From assembly GCF_029852145.1 (NCBI RefSeq), contig NC_079976.1, forward strand, positions 7,502,001 through 7,566,000: a stretch of DNA of 64,000 nucleotides. Reading direction: 5' to 3'. This DNA comes from Microplitis mediator. Taxonomy: Eukaryota > Arthropoda > Insecta > Hymenoptera > Braconidae. This document shows positions 26,276-39,380 of this stretch, piece after piece. The first letter of the stretch is position 1, and each line of letters begins with the position of its first letter. A program made the translations under genes and the position numbers. The notes beneath the pieces were generated by a model. The model worked only from the letters and a program-made list of their open reading frames with translations, was not told the origin of the DNA and did no database searches.

Positions 26276-26629
26276 CACAGTAAAAAAAGATCCGTCAAAA
26301 TCAACACATATCGTGTGTAAAACGAACGTTTTACATGTATTTATGTGTTATTTTAACATGTTGTGAGTGTTAAAAAATGTTACTTACGCATATGTTAAAA
26401 GTAAAAATTTTCCAAGAATTCTTTTGTGATGGTCGAGATTATTTTTAACATATTTTGTGTGTTGATTTGACAGTAACATATAAAAAGTGTTGAAAAATCA
26501 ATCGATCGCGACAGTTCAAACAAGATAAATACTATATGTTAAATTGACACACAAAAGTGTTAAAAATTCAACACACAGAACTTTAACATACGCTTTTTTA
26601 TACACTTTGACAATTCGTTTTTTACTGTG
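26276..26629. mobile_element. 354-bp MITE, CACAGTAAAAAA termini, TA duplication
   Basis: CACAGTAAAAAA ... TTTTTTACTGTG is flanked by TA on both sides (26274-26275, 26630-26631). The interior repeats GTGTTAAAAATTCAACACAC-type words. It is inserted directly against the end of a TGAAGTTAGC-family element (26068-26272). Confidence 0.8.
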
Positions 26630-26639
26630 TAGTTTATCA

Positions 26640-29600
26640 CAATCATAAAGCTAATGTATCTCAAAATAATATATGAAATATTTTTGATAAAGTATTGTAT
26701 AATAGAAGAGTAGATAATTATTTCTGAACATGCGATAGATATCTATTGCATACAATTATTATAATAGAGCAGTACTTCACAATAAGAGAATATATTTCTG
26801 AATACTATTGATACATAAATGAAAAATAACTATAGAGACGATTGATATGTAAATTTCGAAAATGATGGCACTTTTTGAAATCTAAAGATAAACATTCTGA
26901 AAATTTTTTTATGCATTTCAATGGTAGTCTTTCAGATCGCTAAGTTTTAGCCCTTCGTTGGAAAAATAGTGGTCTATATTACCTAGGCAGAGATAAAATA
27001 AAAAAGAAAAAGTTCCTCCCCTCGTAAAAGAATAATAAAAATATGAGGAAATTAGGTAGAGAAAATAAATAAGTGAGATGATTTAAGTTGACAACAACCC
27101 GAATTTAAGTTTCGCGGCAGTAGAGTGCGACCACTTCACGTTCGAGGTGTGCAAAATAGTGTAAAAAGTCTCTACAGGGGCTCTACACTGAAAACTCTCT
27201 TATTTCTCTTCTGCATATGAATCAAATTTGAAAAATTCATGGTCATGAATAATTTATTTTTATAAATTTAATTTAATTTAATTAAGTAATTAAAAAGGAT
27301 TTATTGATATACTGTAAGATCTTAATATAAGCAATTTTTTCTCACTTTCACTGACAGGAAACACTTAATGAGAGCATTTAAAATGCTTATGCAGATTGTG
27401 CTGTACTTTATTCCGCGAAGAGATTGGCATTGCGAATTTTTGTATTTTTATGGAGCAGTACCATATAACGAAGTTGGATAACGTAAAAAAAAAAAATAAA
27501 GTTTAAGTAATTGACCTTTAAAGTTCAAGATATGAACTAGATATTCTGCATATTTTGAAGTACAGTTTTATGTTTCATATATTTTAATGAGATCATTTCG
27601 TTCACTTGAAAAAATCCTTCATAATTTTATTAAAATAACCTTTTAATTTTAATATGCGCGATTGACCGATTTGACCCATTTGTAATAAGTGATGACTGTT
27701 CAGACTTTAACCGATCTTTAAATTTCATTAAAATAAATTTTAATGAAATACTTCAATTTACAAGCGGATAATGTATAATATCTATTTTTACAAAATATGG
27801 TTCATTCTAATGGTTCGTTCTAAAAATTGGATGAAAATTTCTTTTTCATTGTCGAGTTTTTCTATATTTGACGTTTTCCAAGTTTTGAAGCGATATGAGT
27901 TACTCAGAGCACGACGACCCACCCCAAAATAAGGGGGAAAAAAAGTTTTTATCTGTCAAAAGTGTGTTTCTGCTCTTTGTAATTTAGAGTTTTATAAAGG
28001 TACACTTACACTGCAAGTATTAATTTGACTTTTCGTTAACAATAATAACAGAGTAAACTTACGTTACCTTATCATAGAACCTCGAAGTTGGCCATAGTTA
28101 TATTTTTCAAACTTTGAGTTCTCTTTTAAATTTATGAGTTAAATCAACTCAATACTAATCGAATGAATAAAAAATAATTAAATTTCAGTAATTTAGTATG
28201 AAAAAATATACTGGCAAAAAAAAATATGGCCCGAGAAAATTGTTTGCATTATAAATTGAAAACAAAAATTTTCTTGCAGCGAAAAAAATGTGCCACGAAA
28301 TTTTTCCAGTCCTAAGAAAATTTTTGTATTCAATTCATAGTGCAAAATATTACTTGCGCCAGGAAATATTTTTTTCTGAGTAGATGTTATGTATCAAAAT
28401 ACTCAATCCTGAAAATCATAAGCTTTTATTTCACTTAGTTATAATTCAGTTACGAAAAAAAGACTAAAACATAAACTTCCACGTTTTTTTTTATTTTTTT
28501 GTAAATAAAAACTTTTTCTTTCCCCTTATTTATAAAATAAAATATTTCACAATTGTACATTAAAACTTTTTTCATAAATGTACATACTTTGGTATAAAAT
28601 TCTCCTTGAATTTATTCAACATTAACTGCAAGTATTGAAACATGTTTACTATGATACAAATATTCTCTGAACTTTGTGCAAATAATAAAATAAAGTAGCA
28701 ATTTCTCAGTTACTTTTTTCAAAAAATTTTCACAGGCATTTCAAGTCATCATACCCCCCCCCCCCCTTAATTTAAACTCTTGAAAATTATGAAAAAAATT
28801 ACCGAAATCCTATTTTTTAGTTGATCGTGACAAAATATACCGGTTATTTAAATAAACAAAGTAAATTTTCGCGACTCATTTTGCCCCACCCCCCCTCCGA
28901 TTAATACATTTTTTTTTCAAAATCCCATTCAGCAAATTTAGTTGTCTGTGCAATAGTATTGTATATACAATTAAAAATATAAGGCATTGTCTCATCTTTT
29001 AAAAATATATATAATTGAATACTATGAAAAAAATTAAATCCATACATACAAAAGACTATAAAGAATATCCAGTATGTTTAAAATAAACTTATGACGTTAT
29101 ACGGAATGAATGTAACGTAATGTTTGTTGTGTAATTTAGTACTTACGAGAAAAGACTCAAGGTTAATACCAAAGTAAACAACGCAGTTTTTGAGGATAAA
29201 ATAATTAAAAATATGGATAAAAAATTTGTTTAGTTAAAGAAAGAAAAAATGCGTATCAAGTATGAATGGAATTCGAATGCTTATAGTCACGACTAATTTA
29301 ACAACATACTACCTTGACAGTGAGCATTCCTTTTATTCTCTACTATACGATCTTGGCCTCATGATTCATTGCGGCACGCGAACACGAGTTATTGTGTAAT
29401 TCACATACCGAGTTTTATTTTTTAAAGTTAAATAAATAATTTACTATCTCCGGTTAAAGAAAGAAATCATTTCAAAAGATTCCGAAAAAGTTCAATCTGT
29501 CGAACTACTAAATTTGAGACTGATTATAACTTCAAGTTTATCTTTTTTTGAAATTTTAGGATTTTAATAGTAAAAAAAAATCCATTCGGAGCCGAAATAG

Positions 29601-30560
29601 AAGTAGTTTTTTAATTATCTATTCAAAAATTAATCGCTAAAAATTCTTGTGATGAATTCGAAGTTCTATCTAATCTAAAAAATGTAACAAGAATTTATCA
29701 CTACAATTTTATAAGTAAGTATCTAAGAAAGTAATATTTCTTTCTTTTTTTTTTAGTGATTATATAGTTATTTTTATTACTAATTTCATAACTAAACTTT
29801 ATTTACTATCTATCAAAAATTTTTGCAGTACTCAACGTGACAAGACGTGGAAAAATTTATTTTTTGAATTTTTTATAAATTTTCAATATGATTTTTCTGC
29901 TAGCAAAAATAGTTGAATAATGGAAATCGGAGGTAATCAAACAAGCTTTCAAATACAATACACGAAAATGAGCTATTACTTTTGGATTAAAAGTTTCATT
30001 CAGATTTTGAACAGTCACTACTTCTAACCTATTGACCGAATTGGCCGTTTTTTGAACTCGATCAAGGTAATCACCCTCAGAATAAGTATATTGTTTCATC
30101 GCGATCCGTTGAAAACTGTGGCTGCTATCCAAGTGACAAATCGCAATACATATATATATTATATATGTACATAAACTTTTGAACCAAAAGTAATTTTGGG
30201 ACCTACTCAACTAATTATGATAAATTATCACAAAATTCTTTGAAAAATACTCCAAGAGGACAAACTTAGTTGGATTTCTATGAAATCTACTAAAAATGCA
30301 GTCGATTTCGAACTTTATGCGAGCGAATTTTGAACCACAATTTTTTTCCGTGATATAGAGATTTTTGAACTTTTTCTGAACTAGTAAAAAATGTAATAGA
30401 AAAATAAAATACTTTTATAAGCCATCCCAGTATCAGATAAATAAATACTAAAATCACGTGTATGTGTCTAATAAATATGAACTTAAACAGTAATTCAAAT
30501 CCTTAAAATTTTCCCAAGATTCGAGTTAAATAGCAATAATAATAATATCATAATTTAAAA
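26640..30560. other. Presumed intron, no confident gene
   Basis: Contains a TTCTTG element at 28.2 kb, a poly-C tract at 28757 and CCCCACC element ends near 28885. A 117-codon minus frame (30210-29857) is the longest non-exon frame in the window; it begins in an A+T-rich ICIAICHL-type run and matches nothing I know. Confidence 0.4.
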
Positions 30561-30566
30561 GTTAAC

Positions 30567-31087
30567 CTTTTGAGACTTGCGTGCTTGCCGCCATTAGCAA
30601 TCTTGGACTTCCGGTCACTTCCAACAGTACTAGCTTCACTATTAATACTATGAAGACTATCGTCTTTGGTAACTCTGGAAGTATGAAGCGTTGACTTTCT
30701 CGTCGTTGTTGTTGTACCATTTCCATTATGCTTTGGACTGATGTCATTTGTAATTTCTGTTTGATGACATCGACCATTATCTCGCATTGTTTCATCCTCA
30801 ATCCTCATTGAGGGTAATGTTGTCGTGATCATTGTCGTTGATGATGTAGATATCGTAGTTCCCGTAGTTGTAATCGTAGTCGTAGTCGTCGGTATCGTCT
30901 TAACGCTACTATTATTTGATGCTGTTTTATTGCCATCGGCTACTCGGTTCGGTGCCCCAACTGTCGCCAATCCGTTCCGCATCATCTGCTCGCCATGATT
31001 CTGTTGAACTCTTGTCAGACGATTGAAACCTTGTGTTAATTCTCCTGGTGGAGTCTTGCCCCCCGCAGGCAGTGCATACGATAGCAT
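30567..31087 (-). CDS. First coding exon of an unrecognised gene with a PP1-type RVxF motif (exons also at 21215-21081 and 8455-8267)
   Basis: The ATG at 31087 has A at -3 and an in-frame stop just upstream. The exon runs 521 nt to a GTTAAC donor and encodes 173 residues plus two bases. Exon 21215-21081 (phase 2 entry) and exon 8455-8267 follow in frame, giving 281 codons so far; the 3' end is not certain. The protein looks disordered: N-terminus MLSYALPAGGKTPPGELTQG, a Thr-rich run at about 64-90, then a Ser/Lys-rich basic stretch. Residues 173-177 read KRVSF across the first junction. K/R-V-x-F is the docking motif for protein phosphatase 1 catalytic subunit (established for many PP1 regulators); that it works so here is inference. 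No membrane segment or known domain is seen. The introns of about 9 and 13 kb are full of MITEs. I do not recognise the family. Confidence 0.75.
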
Positions 31088-31699
31088 CGTATCCTTTAAT
31101 TACTTGGAACAAAAAAAAAAAAAAAAAAAACAGTAATAATAATTTATCAATTTTATAAGAACTTATAAAAATTCAATAGAAAAAACAAAAAAAATTGAAG
31201 ATATATTTTATTTAAAATTTAAAAAATTAAATCGTCACATTCTAAATCGTACAGTTAACTTCCGGTAAATAAAATCCATTGTCATGCGACGTTCAATTTG
31301 CACGGTTATTTATGTTCAATGAACCATGATGTCTATAATAGTAAATTATAGCTATAGTTTAACATTTTTTTTTTTTTTTTATTCAACTTCTTTTTTAATT
31401 CAGGATATAATAGTTGATTTTGTAATAACGTCATCGTCAGTTATATAGATCAATTTAGTTCTCAATAAAATATATGAGAGACGTAAAAGATCTATTTGTT
31501 ATAAAATAAATGTCCTCTTTACGAGCCATTTAAGTGGACGGTATTTTTAAATTTCCCGCTAAGAAAATGGAAAATTTTCAAAAAAAGGGAAGCTATTGGT
31601 TTTAGTCAGATTTTTGAAAACCGAGTTTTGAATAGATCTCGACGATTTGAGCTTCTAGAAAGGTTTTTTTTTTTTCATTTTCAAGGTGATGTCCGAGTG

Positions 31700-31900
31700 T
31701 ATGTACACAGAAAAAAAGGATTTCTTGGCGTAAGAAATTTTTTGCATCACGAATTGAAAACTTATCTTGGGAACGAGGAAAAATTCTCTTTGGGAAATAA
31801 ATAATTTTTCGCGCCAAGAAATTTTTCTTGTTCTCAGACAATTTTTATTTTCGATTCATGATGTAAAATATTTCTTGCGGTACAAAATTCTTATTTCCTA
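31700..31900. mobile_element. ACAGAAAAAA / TTCTTGGCGCAAGAAA element
   Basis: ACACAGAAAAAAAGGATTTC ... TTTCTTGCGG with internal CGCCAAGAAATTTTTCTTG. Related copies: about 7655-7770, 11170-11335, 28205-28385, 35640-35700, 40320-40430, 51908-52045. An ACGT microsatellite (TACGTACGTACG) follows. Confidence 0.55.
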
Positions 31901-32679
31901 TGTATGTACGTACGTACGTATGTAAATAGTCTATAATGTTTGAACGGTTTAAAGAATTTGGATCTTTGATGACATTCAAAGCGACTTAATTTCTAAATTC
32001 TGTAAAAAATTCAGCCCGATTATTACAGTCATTCCAAAAATAAAATTTTCAAAAAAGTGTTTTTTTCGGATAGCATGAGAATCGTTGAACTGATTGATTC
32101 TGAAAGTTTTTCAGTAGGCAGAAAAAGTGCATCGAATATCGCATTGAATGGAAAAATCTGTTGGTCAGTTCAGAAGATATCGGCAACGAAACATTAAAAA
32201 AATAACAATTTACCTAATTTTTCAAATCACTTTTGAATTTTTGAATTTTCATAGAGCAAGCCAAGGCATAACTTTTTAAGCTTCTGATTGAACTTTCAAA
32301 TATTCGATTTGAATGTTAATACTCGCTTTGAATACTAGTAGCACACTCCTACAATTAGCGCTAAAATTGATCACTCAAACTTCAATTTAATTTTAATTTC
32401 ACTATCATTTATTTATTTGAGACAATATAAATACAATTTCACAATTAACCAGCTGATAAAGAACACTAGTATCTTGTATGACTCACAATACTTATATTTA
32501 AAGAATTCTCGTCAAAAAAATAAATAATGAATTGATAGCTGCTTCAAATTTAATTATCGTGCAAAATAAATTAAAAAATAAATAAATATTTTTTTTTGCT
32601 CACGTTATTATTCAGACAATAAAAAATCTTGTGATGTGAAAAGAATAGTAATAAAGTAATTCATTGATAAAACAACAAC

Positions 32680-32970
32680 TGCTTCGCGTCACGTTCCGTA
32701 GCATAACAGTCGCACGCTCATCGTCGTAGTCACGTGATTTGCAACGGTCCCGCGAGAGCGTGAGCTCTTTCTATTCACGATGGGATTGTATAAGTGTTGA
32801 GAAAAAAAAATGTAAACGTTAAGTGCAGGAGTTGTATAAAGGTATTAACGATGAGAGCAAAACACGTTCATCAAGAGTTAAGCTTAAACTGACGTTTCTG
32901 ATGCTGAAGCACTAAATTCGCGTCAGTAATCGCGCGTCAGCCCACACCTTTACCTGCTTCACTACTGCGC
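32680..32970. promoter_or_regulatory. GC-elevated, promoter-like region upstream of the RVxF-motif gene
   Basis: About 290 bp with many CpG-containing words (GCGTCACG, GTCACGTGATT, GGTCCCGCGAGAGCG, ATCGCGCGTCAG) in an otherwise very A+T-rich setting. It contains an E-box-like CACGTG at about 32733 and a minus-strand donor AGCAG|GTAAAGG near 32955. It lies 1.6 kb upstream of the first recognised coding exon. No TATA/initiator pair is clear. Confidence 0.35.
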
Positions 32971-33328
32971 TCTAGTCGTCTATTTTTTTTTTAATTTATC
33001 TACAGTTTACTACTACTACTACTTCTACTAAACATATGAATATGTATATATATATATTTATATGTACATACATATTTTACATTGACGTTAAGTGACTTGG
33101 TATTTATGTAAATTATTAAAAGCTTTAAATTAATAAAAGAACAAAGTAATTTTGATGATGATGATAAAATAAAAATGGAAATTAGCCAGACTTGCCAGAC
33201 TGCATTTGTACTCGTTCTACTTTAATTATAATTCAAACTGACCACATTGCTATGGCATCTGAGATCTTACATTACTTACTGTATATATAATATATATTAA
33301 GAATTTATAAATAAAACATTTAACTTAC

Positions 33329-33395
33329 TCATAAGATTGGACGGAGTGCATCCCACCAAGTTCCACAAGTCTTCCTGATTATCAAACATTGGTAT
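33329..33395 (-). other. Candidate upstream exon (5' UTR or alternative first exon) of the RVxF-motif gene
   Basis: 67 bp bounded by a TTTGCAG acceptor and an excellent GTAAGTTAAA donor on the minus strand. One frame stays open (MFDNQEDLWNLVGCTPSNLM), but splicing to the 31.1-kb exon would be out of frame with the ATG at 31087. It therefore serves either as non-coding leader, as part of another isoform, or as an exon of another gene. Confidence 0.4.
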
Positions 33396-33465
33396 CTGCA
33401 AATAAATAAAACAAAATTTGATTTTTTTTCTTTACTTGGTAGAAAAAAATTAGGCCTGACTAAAT

Positions 33466-34160
33466 CTTGACAAGTTAGATCAGATCAAATTATGTGTAGT
33501 CAGATATTTGGTTTAATAGGCGGTCAAATTGGGTAAATATGCCCGGGAATATTGTTATATTTGAACGGATATGACGATATCTGCCAAGATCTGAACAGAT
33601 TTGAAATCTGGAAAGTAATTAGGAAAAAAATTTCAGATATAATTAGATCTGACAAGAAATGATCAGGTTCAAATTCAATATCTGACTATATATAATTTTA
33701 TCTGATCAGATTTGATCATTTCTCGCCAGATTTAATTGTATCGGAAAAAATTTTTAATTATGACAACACAGATCTTTTCAAAGATGTTCAGATTTGGGCA
33801 GATATGATCGTCAATCTGGATGTATTGGCCATATCTGGCTAAATCTGAACATTTATGGAGAAATCTGAACAATCAGCAAAAGAAAATTTGCAGATATCAT
33901 TAGATCTGACAAGATGTGATCAAATATAATTAGGTCTGAATTAAATATCTGACCATCTATAATTCGATCTGATCAAATCTGACCATTTCTCATCAGATTT
34001 GATTATATCCGCAGAAATTTTTCTTGATAATTGATCAGATCTTTTCCTATTTGTTATCTTACCAGATTTGGACATATATGAAGAAATCTGAACAATTAAT
34101 ATGAAAAAAATTAGCAGGTACAACTAAATTTGACCGGATCTGACCATATCTCATTAGATT
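33466..34160. repeat. Degenerate GATCTGA/TCAGATC-rich tandem repeat
   Basis: About 700 bp in which words like AGATCTGA, TGATCAGAT, GATTTGAACA and AAATCTGAACA recur every 15-30 bp on both strands. The open frame at 34123-33941 is a by-product. Confidence 0.7.
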
Positions 34161-35039
34161 TATTTTTTTCACGGGAATATTCTTTCACTTGGTTCAATGA
34201 ACTCTGAGCCAAAAAAATTAATAGAACAAAACTAAAAAATTAAAGACAAAAAAGTTAAAAAGTGAGTGATTCAAAAGAAGTCATTCAACTCGATCATAAA
34301 AGTTGTTTTCCTTGACTATAGAATATTATGAAAAAGTCCATTAGGTAATAGAGACTAGAAAAAAGTACTAGTTATGTGTCTGGCCCTTAGGCTATGTTTT
34401 TTAAATGGTGAGAAGCTGTAAATGTCGTAGGTGGGAAGAGAACGATCTCTCTATGAATAGATGACTCTCTTTTCACAGACAGGTGACATGTGTACACACC
34501 TATGTACGTTCATGTTAAGCCCATTAAATATCTACCGGAAGTTTAAGAAAGGTCAGTGACTTTTCCAAAAGCTAGTGACCCATTTTAAAAATCGTACTGT
34601 CAAAAATATTTTTTGTAGACGAACAAAAAATTCATACGCAGTAATCTTCAATCTTTCAGAGTTACTTTTTAATCAAAAACATTTTTTTCCGTCTTATCAA
34701 TCAAACATTTTTATAGGGCATGAAATTTTTAACAAAAAAGCCCATTGTCATGTTCGCATGTGAAATTTTTTTTTTAGATATATAACTTGAAATTTAATCT
34801 TTTATTAAAATTATGATAAAATCTCTCACTGCCGCTAACGTTTTTACATAACATGAGAAAATTAAATTATAATTTCGTAGAGAATCGTATGGCCTACAAA
34901 AGAGTTCTCGTGAAATGAAATAATTTAATTAGAAATTTAAAGTTTTAGGCAATTTTAAATGTTATTATAATAAACAAAAAGATATAACATTTTTTGAGAA
35001 CTAATTAAAATTTTTACGAATAAATTTTGAATTTTTCAT

Positions 35040-35560
35040 CCTGATAGCCACTTTGACTGCAAATTGACTGAAAGCTACTGCGAAGTTTGACGTCAAGTTG
35101 ACGATCAAAATTCATGTTCAATTAGTTGACGCCAACTTTTCAACAACTTTCTGTAAAATTGAAAGCAGCTTTTGATCTTCGGCATCTGTCCCGCAACAGA
35201 GGCAACACTTTCTGTCAACTTGACTTCCAAAAGCAGCCGTAGATTGTGGCGACAGCTTGTGGTTCAAGTTGCACTCAAATTGTAGTCAAATGTTAGAATA
35301 TTCCATAGTAGGCAGCAGTTTGTTGTCAATTTGACAACGAATTGCTGCTAATTTACTAATTTGACTACAATATGAATAAAACTTGAGCTATACAAGTTGA
35401 CGTAAATTTACTACAAAAATCTGAAGGCAATTCGACACAAAAATTTGTCATCAAGTTGCTTACAAGGAAATTGGAGAAAAAAAATTACTTTTAAATTGAC
35501 AGCGTTGGGGTCATTTAATTTGCGGGCGCACTTTTAGAGGTCATCTTGACGTAAGAATGC
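35040..35560. repeat. Degenerate AAGTTGAC/GTCAACTT repeat (copy 2)
   Basis: A larger block with the same vocabulary as 21860-22160 (GTCAAGTTGACG, TCAACTTGAC, AATTGACA). Confidence 0.55.
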
Positions 35561-37627
35561 AGCAGTGGATTTACGTCAACTTGGCTATCAGGCCATTTAT
35601 TGATCCAAAAAAAAAAATGTCTTCCACTAGAAACATCAATTTCACAAGAGAAATTTCTTGCGCTAAAAAAAAAAATTTTTTCCAAGCTAATTCTTCTTGG
35701 ATCAAATTAGTTTTTTTTGTAACCCTCCGTTTCAATAAAAAATATCCAAGTGATAAATTACCATCAATTTCACAAACATCATAAATCAAATGACTTACGG
35801 AACTTCTCTATTAAACGTATAGTTATATTCAAAATTGAGGTCGGAAAAGAAAAAAATGTTAATTAATACAAGGTAATTAATCAAATAATTAAAATTAAGT
35901 GAATCGTTTATTTGACTTGAATTTAAACGTAATAAAAAATTTAATTAAATTTAATCTTTAAAAAAATTTATAATTGCGGTATGAAATTTATCCTGATTAA
36001 AATTTTATTGTTAATTAGATGATTTTAAGTTTTTAAAATAATTTCGTATAAATGAAATTACTCCAAGTTTTTAAAAATAATTTCCACTAAATTGAATTAT
36101 TTAAATTTTTTAAAAATAATTTCCACTGAATTGATTCGTTTCAAGTTTTGAAAAAAAGTTTCCAATAAATTAAATTATTTTTTTACAGAAAAAAAAAATT
36201 TAACAATAATTTAATAAAACAAGATTTAAAGAGGACAAAAGTGCGTAATATAGTAGACTTTGAGGACTGATTGTGTCAAACGCAATGCACTTAAGTGCAC
36301 ACAAGGGTACTAAATTGATAAATTTGCATAGTCCAACAGACTCACAAGCATGTATAGTAGACTATCTAACTAGTTCCTTTTAAATTATGTATGTGTACAC
36401 TGTATGTGACTAAAATTATGATCAGCTGTGTGTACACTTTATACATCTATAACAGAGCAAAATAGATTATGCCGCCGATGATACTAATTATAATAATTAC
36501 TGTACCAATTTATACCATAAAAAATAAAACAAACTATATATTTAATGATATTAAAAATAATTAATAGACCATTCGCGTTTATATGAGACGAAGGAAGAAT
36601 ATCTTGACAGCTTGATTGCTTCCGGTATGAGACTTCCGGTTCGTGACTTCCGTCTAAGACTATACTCAACAAACTTAAATATTTTTAGAGTCTTAGATTG
36701 TCACTTCAAAAAGAAATAAAATATGTTTGGCTTCAGAAGATTGATAATAGTTTTTAAATATTAAAAAAAATTTTTAGCTAAAAATATTCAGCTCTAATTT
36801 TTCTTTGAGGGTCAAAAATAATTTTTGTTTGGTCGGTTTGTGAGATTTACTGTTCAAATTTTATCGGAAGAACATTGAAAGTTTTATGAATGGGTGACTG
36901 TACTTCAATAGGCTGTGTTTACATAAAAATACTGATCGAAGTTCGAGAATATTTATAAGTGAATGCCAGATGAAAGAGAAAGGTCAAGAATTTATTGGTG
37001 AATAAAAAACCGGTATTAATTGGCTATAAAAAATTGCATAATCTATTTTTAGATCGAAAAAAAAAACAAATATTCCGATATGTATTGAAGAATTTCTATT
37101 AATAAAATGTATAGTGGAAATTATTAATAAATATGATTAAGAAATTTCAGAGTATCAATTATATATTTTTCAAATATATCTATACTAAAAATCAGATCGA
37201 ACGTAGATCTAATTTTTCAAAATTTTAGATTTGCACTTATACCAATAGATCTAAAATTTAGTTGATTTTTTTTTTATAAGGCCCTGGAATTTTTTTTGAA
37301 ATCAAAATTTGTAATTTTTAGTTTTATAATTTGTCTTAAATATGATCTCTGTAGATCTGTAGAGATCAAAATACTAAAAATATTAAGTCTAGGTAGGGCT
37401 GATTTTTTTTTTGACTTTTACTAAAACGAAATATCAACTGGGGAAAAAATAAATTAGATCTGTGTAGATCTATAGATCAAATCTTGAATTAAAGAAAATT
37501 GTAAAAATTCAAAATTTTTAATTTGAATGAATTCAGCCCATTTTAAGAAAAAAAAAATTTTGGAAAATTTGAGATCTTAAGAAATCGAGTGAAGTCAATG
37601 TGAAAAAAAATTTGAAAAAATTTGAGC

Positions 37628-37768
37628 CTCTCTAAACATGAATTAGTGAAAATAAGTGAATATTCACTAATTCCAAGTGCGAACCGAACTACTAATTTCA
37701 AAAAGTGGTTCGATTGGCACTCAAAATTAGTGAATATTCACTCATTTCACTTATTCATGTTTAGAGAG
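37628..37768. mobile_element. CTCTCTAAA palindromic MITE (copy 4)
   Basis: 141 bp, nearly identical to the 8830 copy in length and sequence, suggesting a recent common source. Confidence 0.8.
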
Positions 37769-38589
37769 TCGAATCAAACCAAATCTTGTTAAGCCTAAAA
37801 TTTTTTTTTTCCAAAAAGTATGAATGTTTAATAATAATTTATTTAAACTGACACTTCAATCGACAAAAAATTTAAAAATAATGAAATTTTGAAAATTGTT
37901 TAACGTTGAAAAAAAAATATATGTATAGTTAAATATAATATAAATCATAAAAACGATAAGAAAAAAATAATTAAATATTTAATGATGATTGATAGGAAAA
38001 AAAAATTAGCAATAAAAAAGTAAAGCAATAAATATAAATTGGAAAGATTATTAAATTTTCTATTACGTCAAAGTGCTCTCAGACTAGTACGCTTTGCATC
38101 AGACTGAAAATGTTTGGAGGGATTTAATACATGGCAAAAAGAAAAAATAATTAAAGTAAAGAGTTGAGCTTGAAGCTATTTATTGATAAGATAACGGACT
38201 GAAAACGTTTTAAAATGATTTTATAAAAGGTTTGTTGCACTATAGTGTCGATGACTTGTTACTTTCAATAAAGCATGACTTTTGAAAAATATATATATAT
38301 TAATAAAACGGATGATAATAATAATAATAATATATCTGTAGTAATATTACCGTAGGGAATAAAATCCTCTGTCCTCTTTTAAATAACAAGCACGTACTAG
38401 AAAACGATTGATATTTCTACCTAACGGTTTCTCAAGTCTTAATGTATATTTCTATATACATATGATGATAACACAGAAGACACCGACTATCAATTTGTGG
38501 TTATTTATAATGCTCTAAATCTTATTCGATTCCCAAGAAAATTGCACCTTTTATTCTTTACATTGCAATAAAATTTATATATAGATAAG

Positions 38590-39380
38590 AAGGTGGGGGT
38601 AAGAGGGTAAGTCCTAAAATTTGTCATATAAAATTTAAAAAGGGTAAAATTTATATAAAAATTTATACGAACGACTAAGACGGAGATTAAGGGTAAGTTG
38701 GACCGCCTAATTATAGATTTTAAATTAAGAATTAGTTTCTAAAATTTTTTTTAATGATAATGAAATTTGGATTTTGTTAAATTAATTAGTTAAAGTAAAT
38801 TCTTTTACTAATTAGTATAATTTTTTTTTGAAAACTAATCTAGTCATATTTTATATATAAGTAATAAAAGAGACTGAGCTGTGATACGATTTAATTAATG
38901 TGGACTTTGAACATAAAATTTGGTTTTTATTTAGATAAAAGTAATCTGATATTTTTGAATATTTTTAATTAAAAAAATTTATGAGTGCCCTGTGTACTCT
39001 AAGTACTTTTTCTCGCTCCAAAATTTATAATAACCGCAAAAGAAATAAATTTATTCATAAAAAATATTCTTATTTCACCAAAATTTTGAGATGTTCCATT
39101 TTACCCCAGTCTCCCCTACCAGTCATTTATTTAAAATAAAATAATTTTTTTTGGCTTTTCAAGTATTTTTGCTATAGATAATAAAAATTTCCATTATTAA
39201 ATTTATTTTTTTTCATCATTATTTTTTAGACAGTCCATTTTGCCCCACCGATTTTTTTTAATGACAATTGTATCAAAATGGAATAACGCGACAACTAAAA
39301 AGTAAAAGAGAAAAAAAACGTCACATTTGTCCGGATGTTTTTCTCAAGTACTCCATTTAACCCCCACCCCTCTCTATTAG
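38590..39380. mobile_element. GGGGTAAG / TTACCCC terminal element(s)
   Basis: Starts GGTGGGGGTAAGAGGGTAAG and ends TTTAACCCCCACCCCTCTC, with inner CATTTTACCCCAGTCTCCCC and CCATTTTGCCCCACC, suggesting nested or tandem inverted elements. Confidence 0.5.

Noticed and set aside
29857..30210. 117-codon minus-strand open frame in the RVxF gene intron
   Set aside because: Long for this composition but no domain, no codon signal by eye and no clear splice sites; left unassigned. A conservation check would decide.
30548..30566. Extension of the 31.1-kb exon to the in-frame stop (ending RLTFKL)
   Set aside because: The GTTAAC donor at 30566 joins in phase to the 21.2-kb exon and forms a continuous protein; the stop lies in the intron.
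35557..35789. Overlapping 70+ codon frames on both strands
   Set aside because: Located in a TTCTTG/CAAGAAA inverted element; symmetry of the element makes both strands open.
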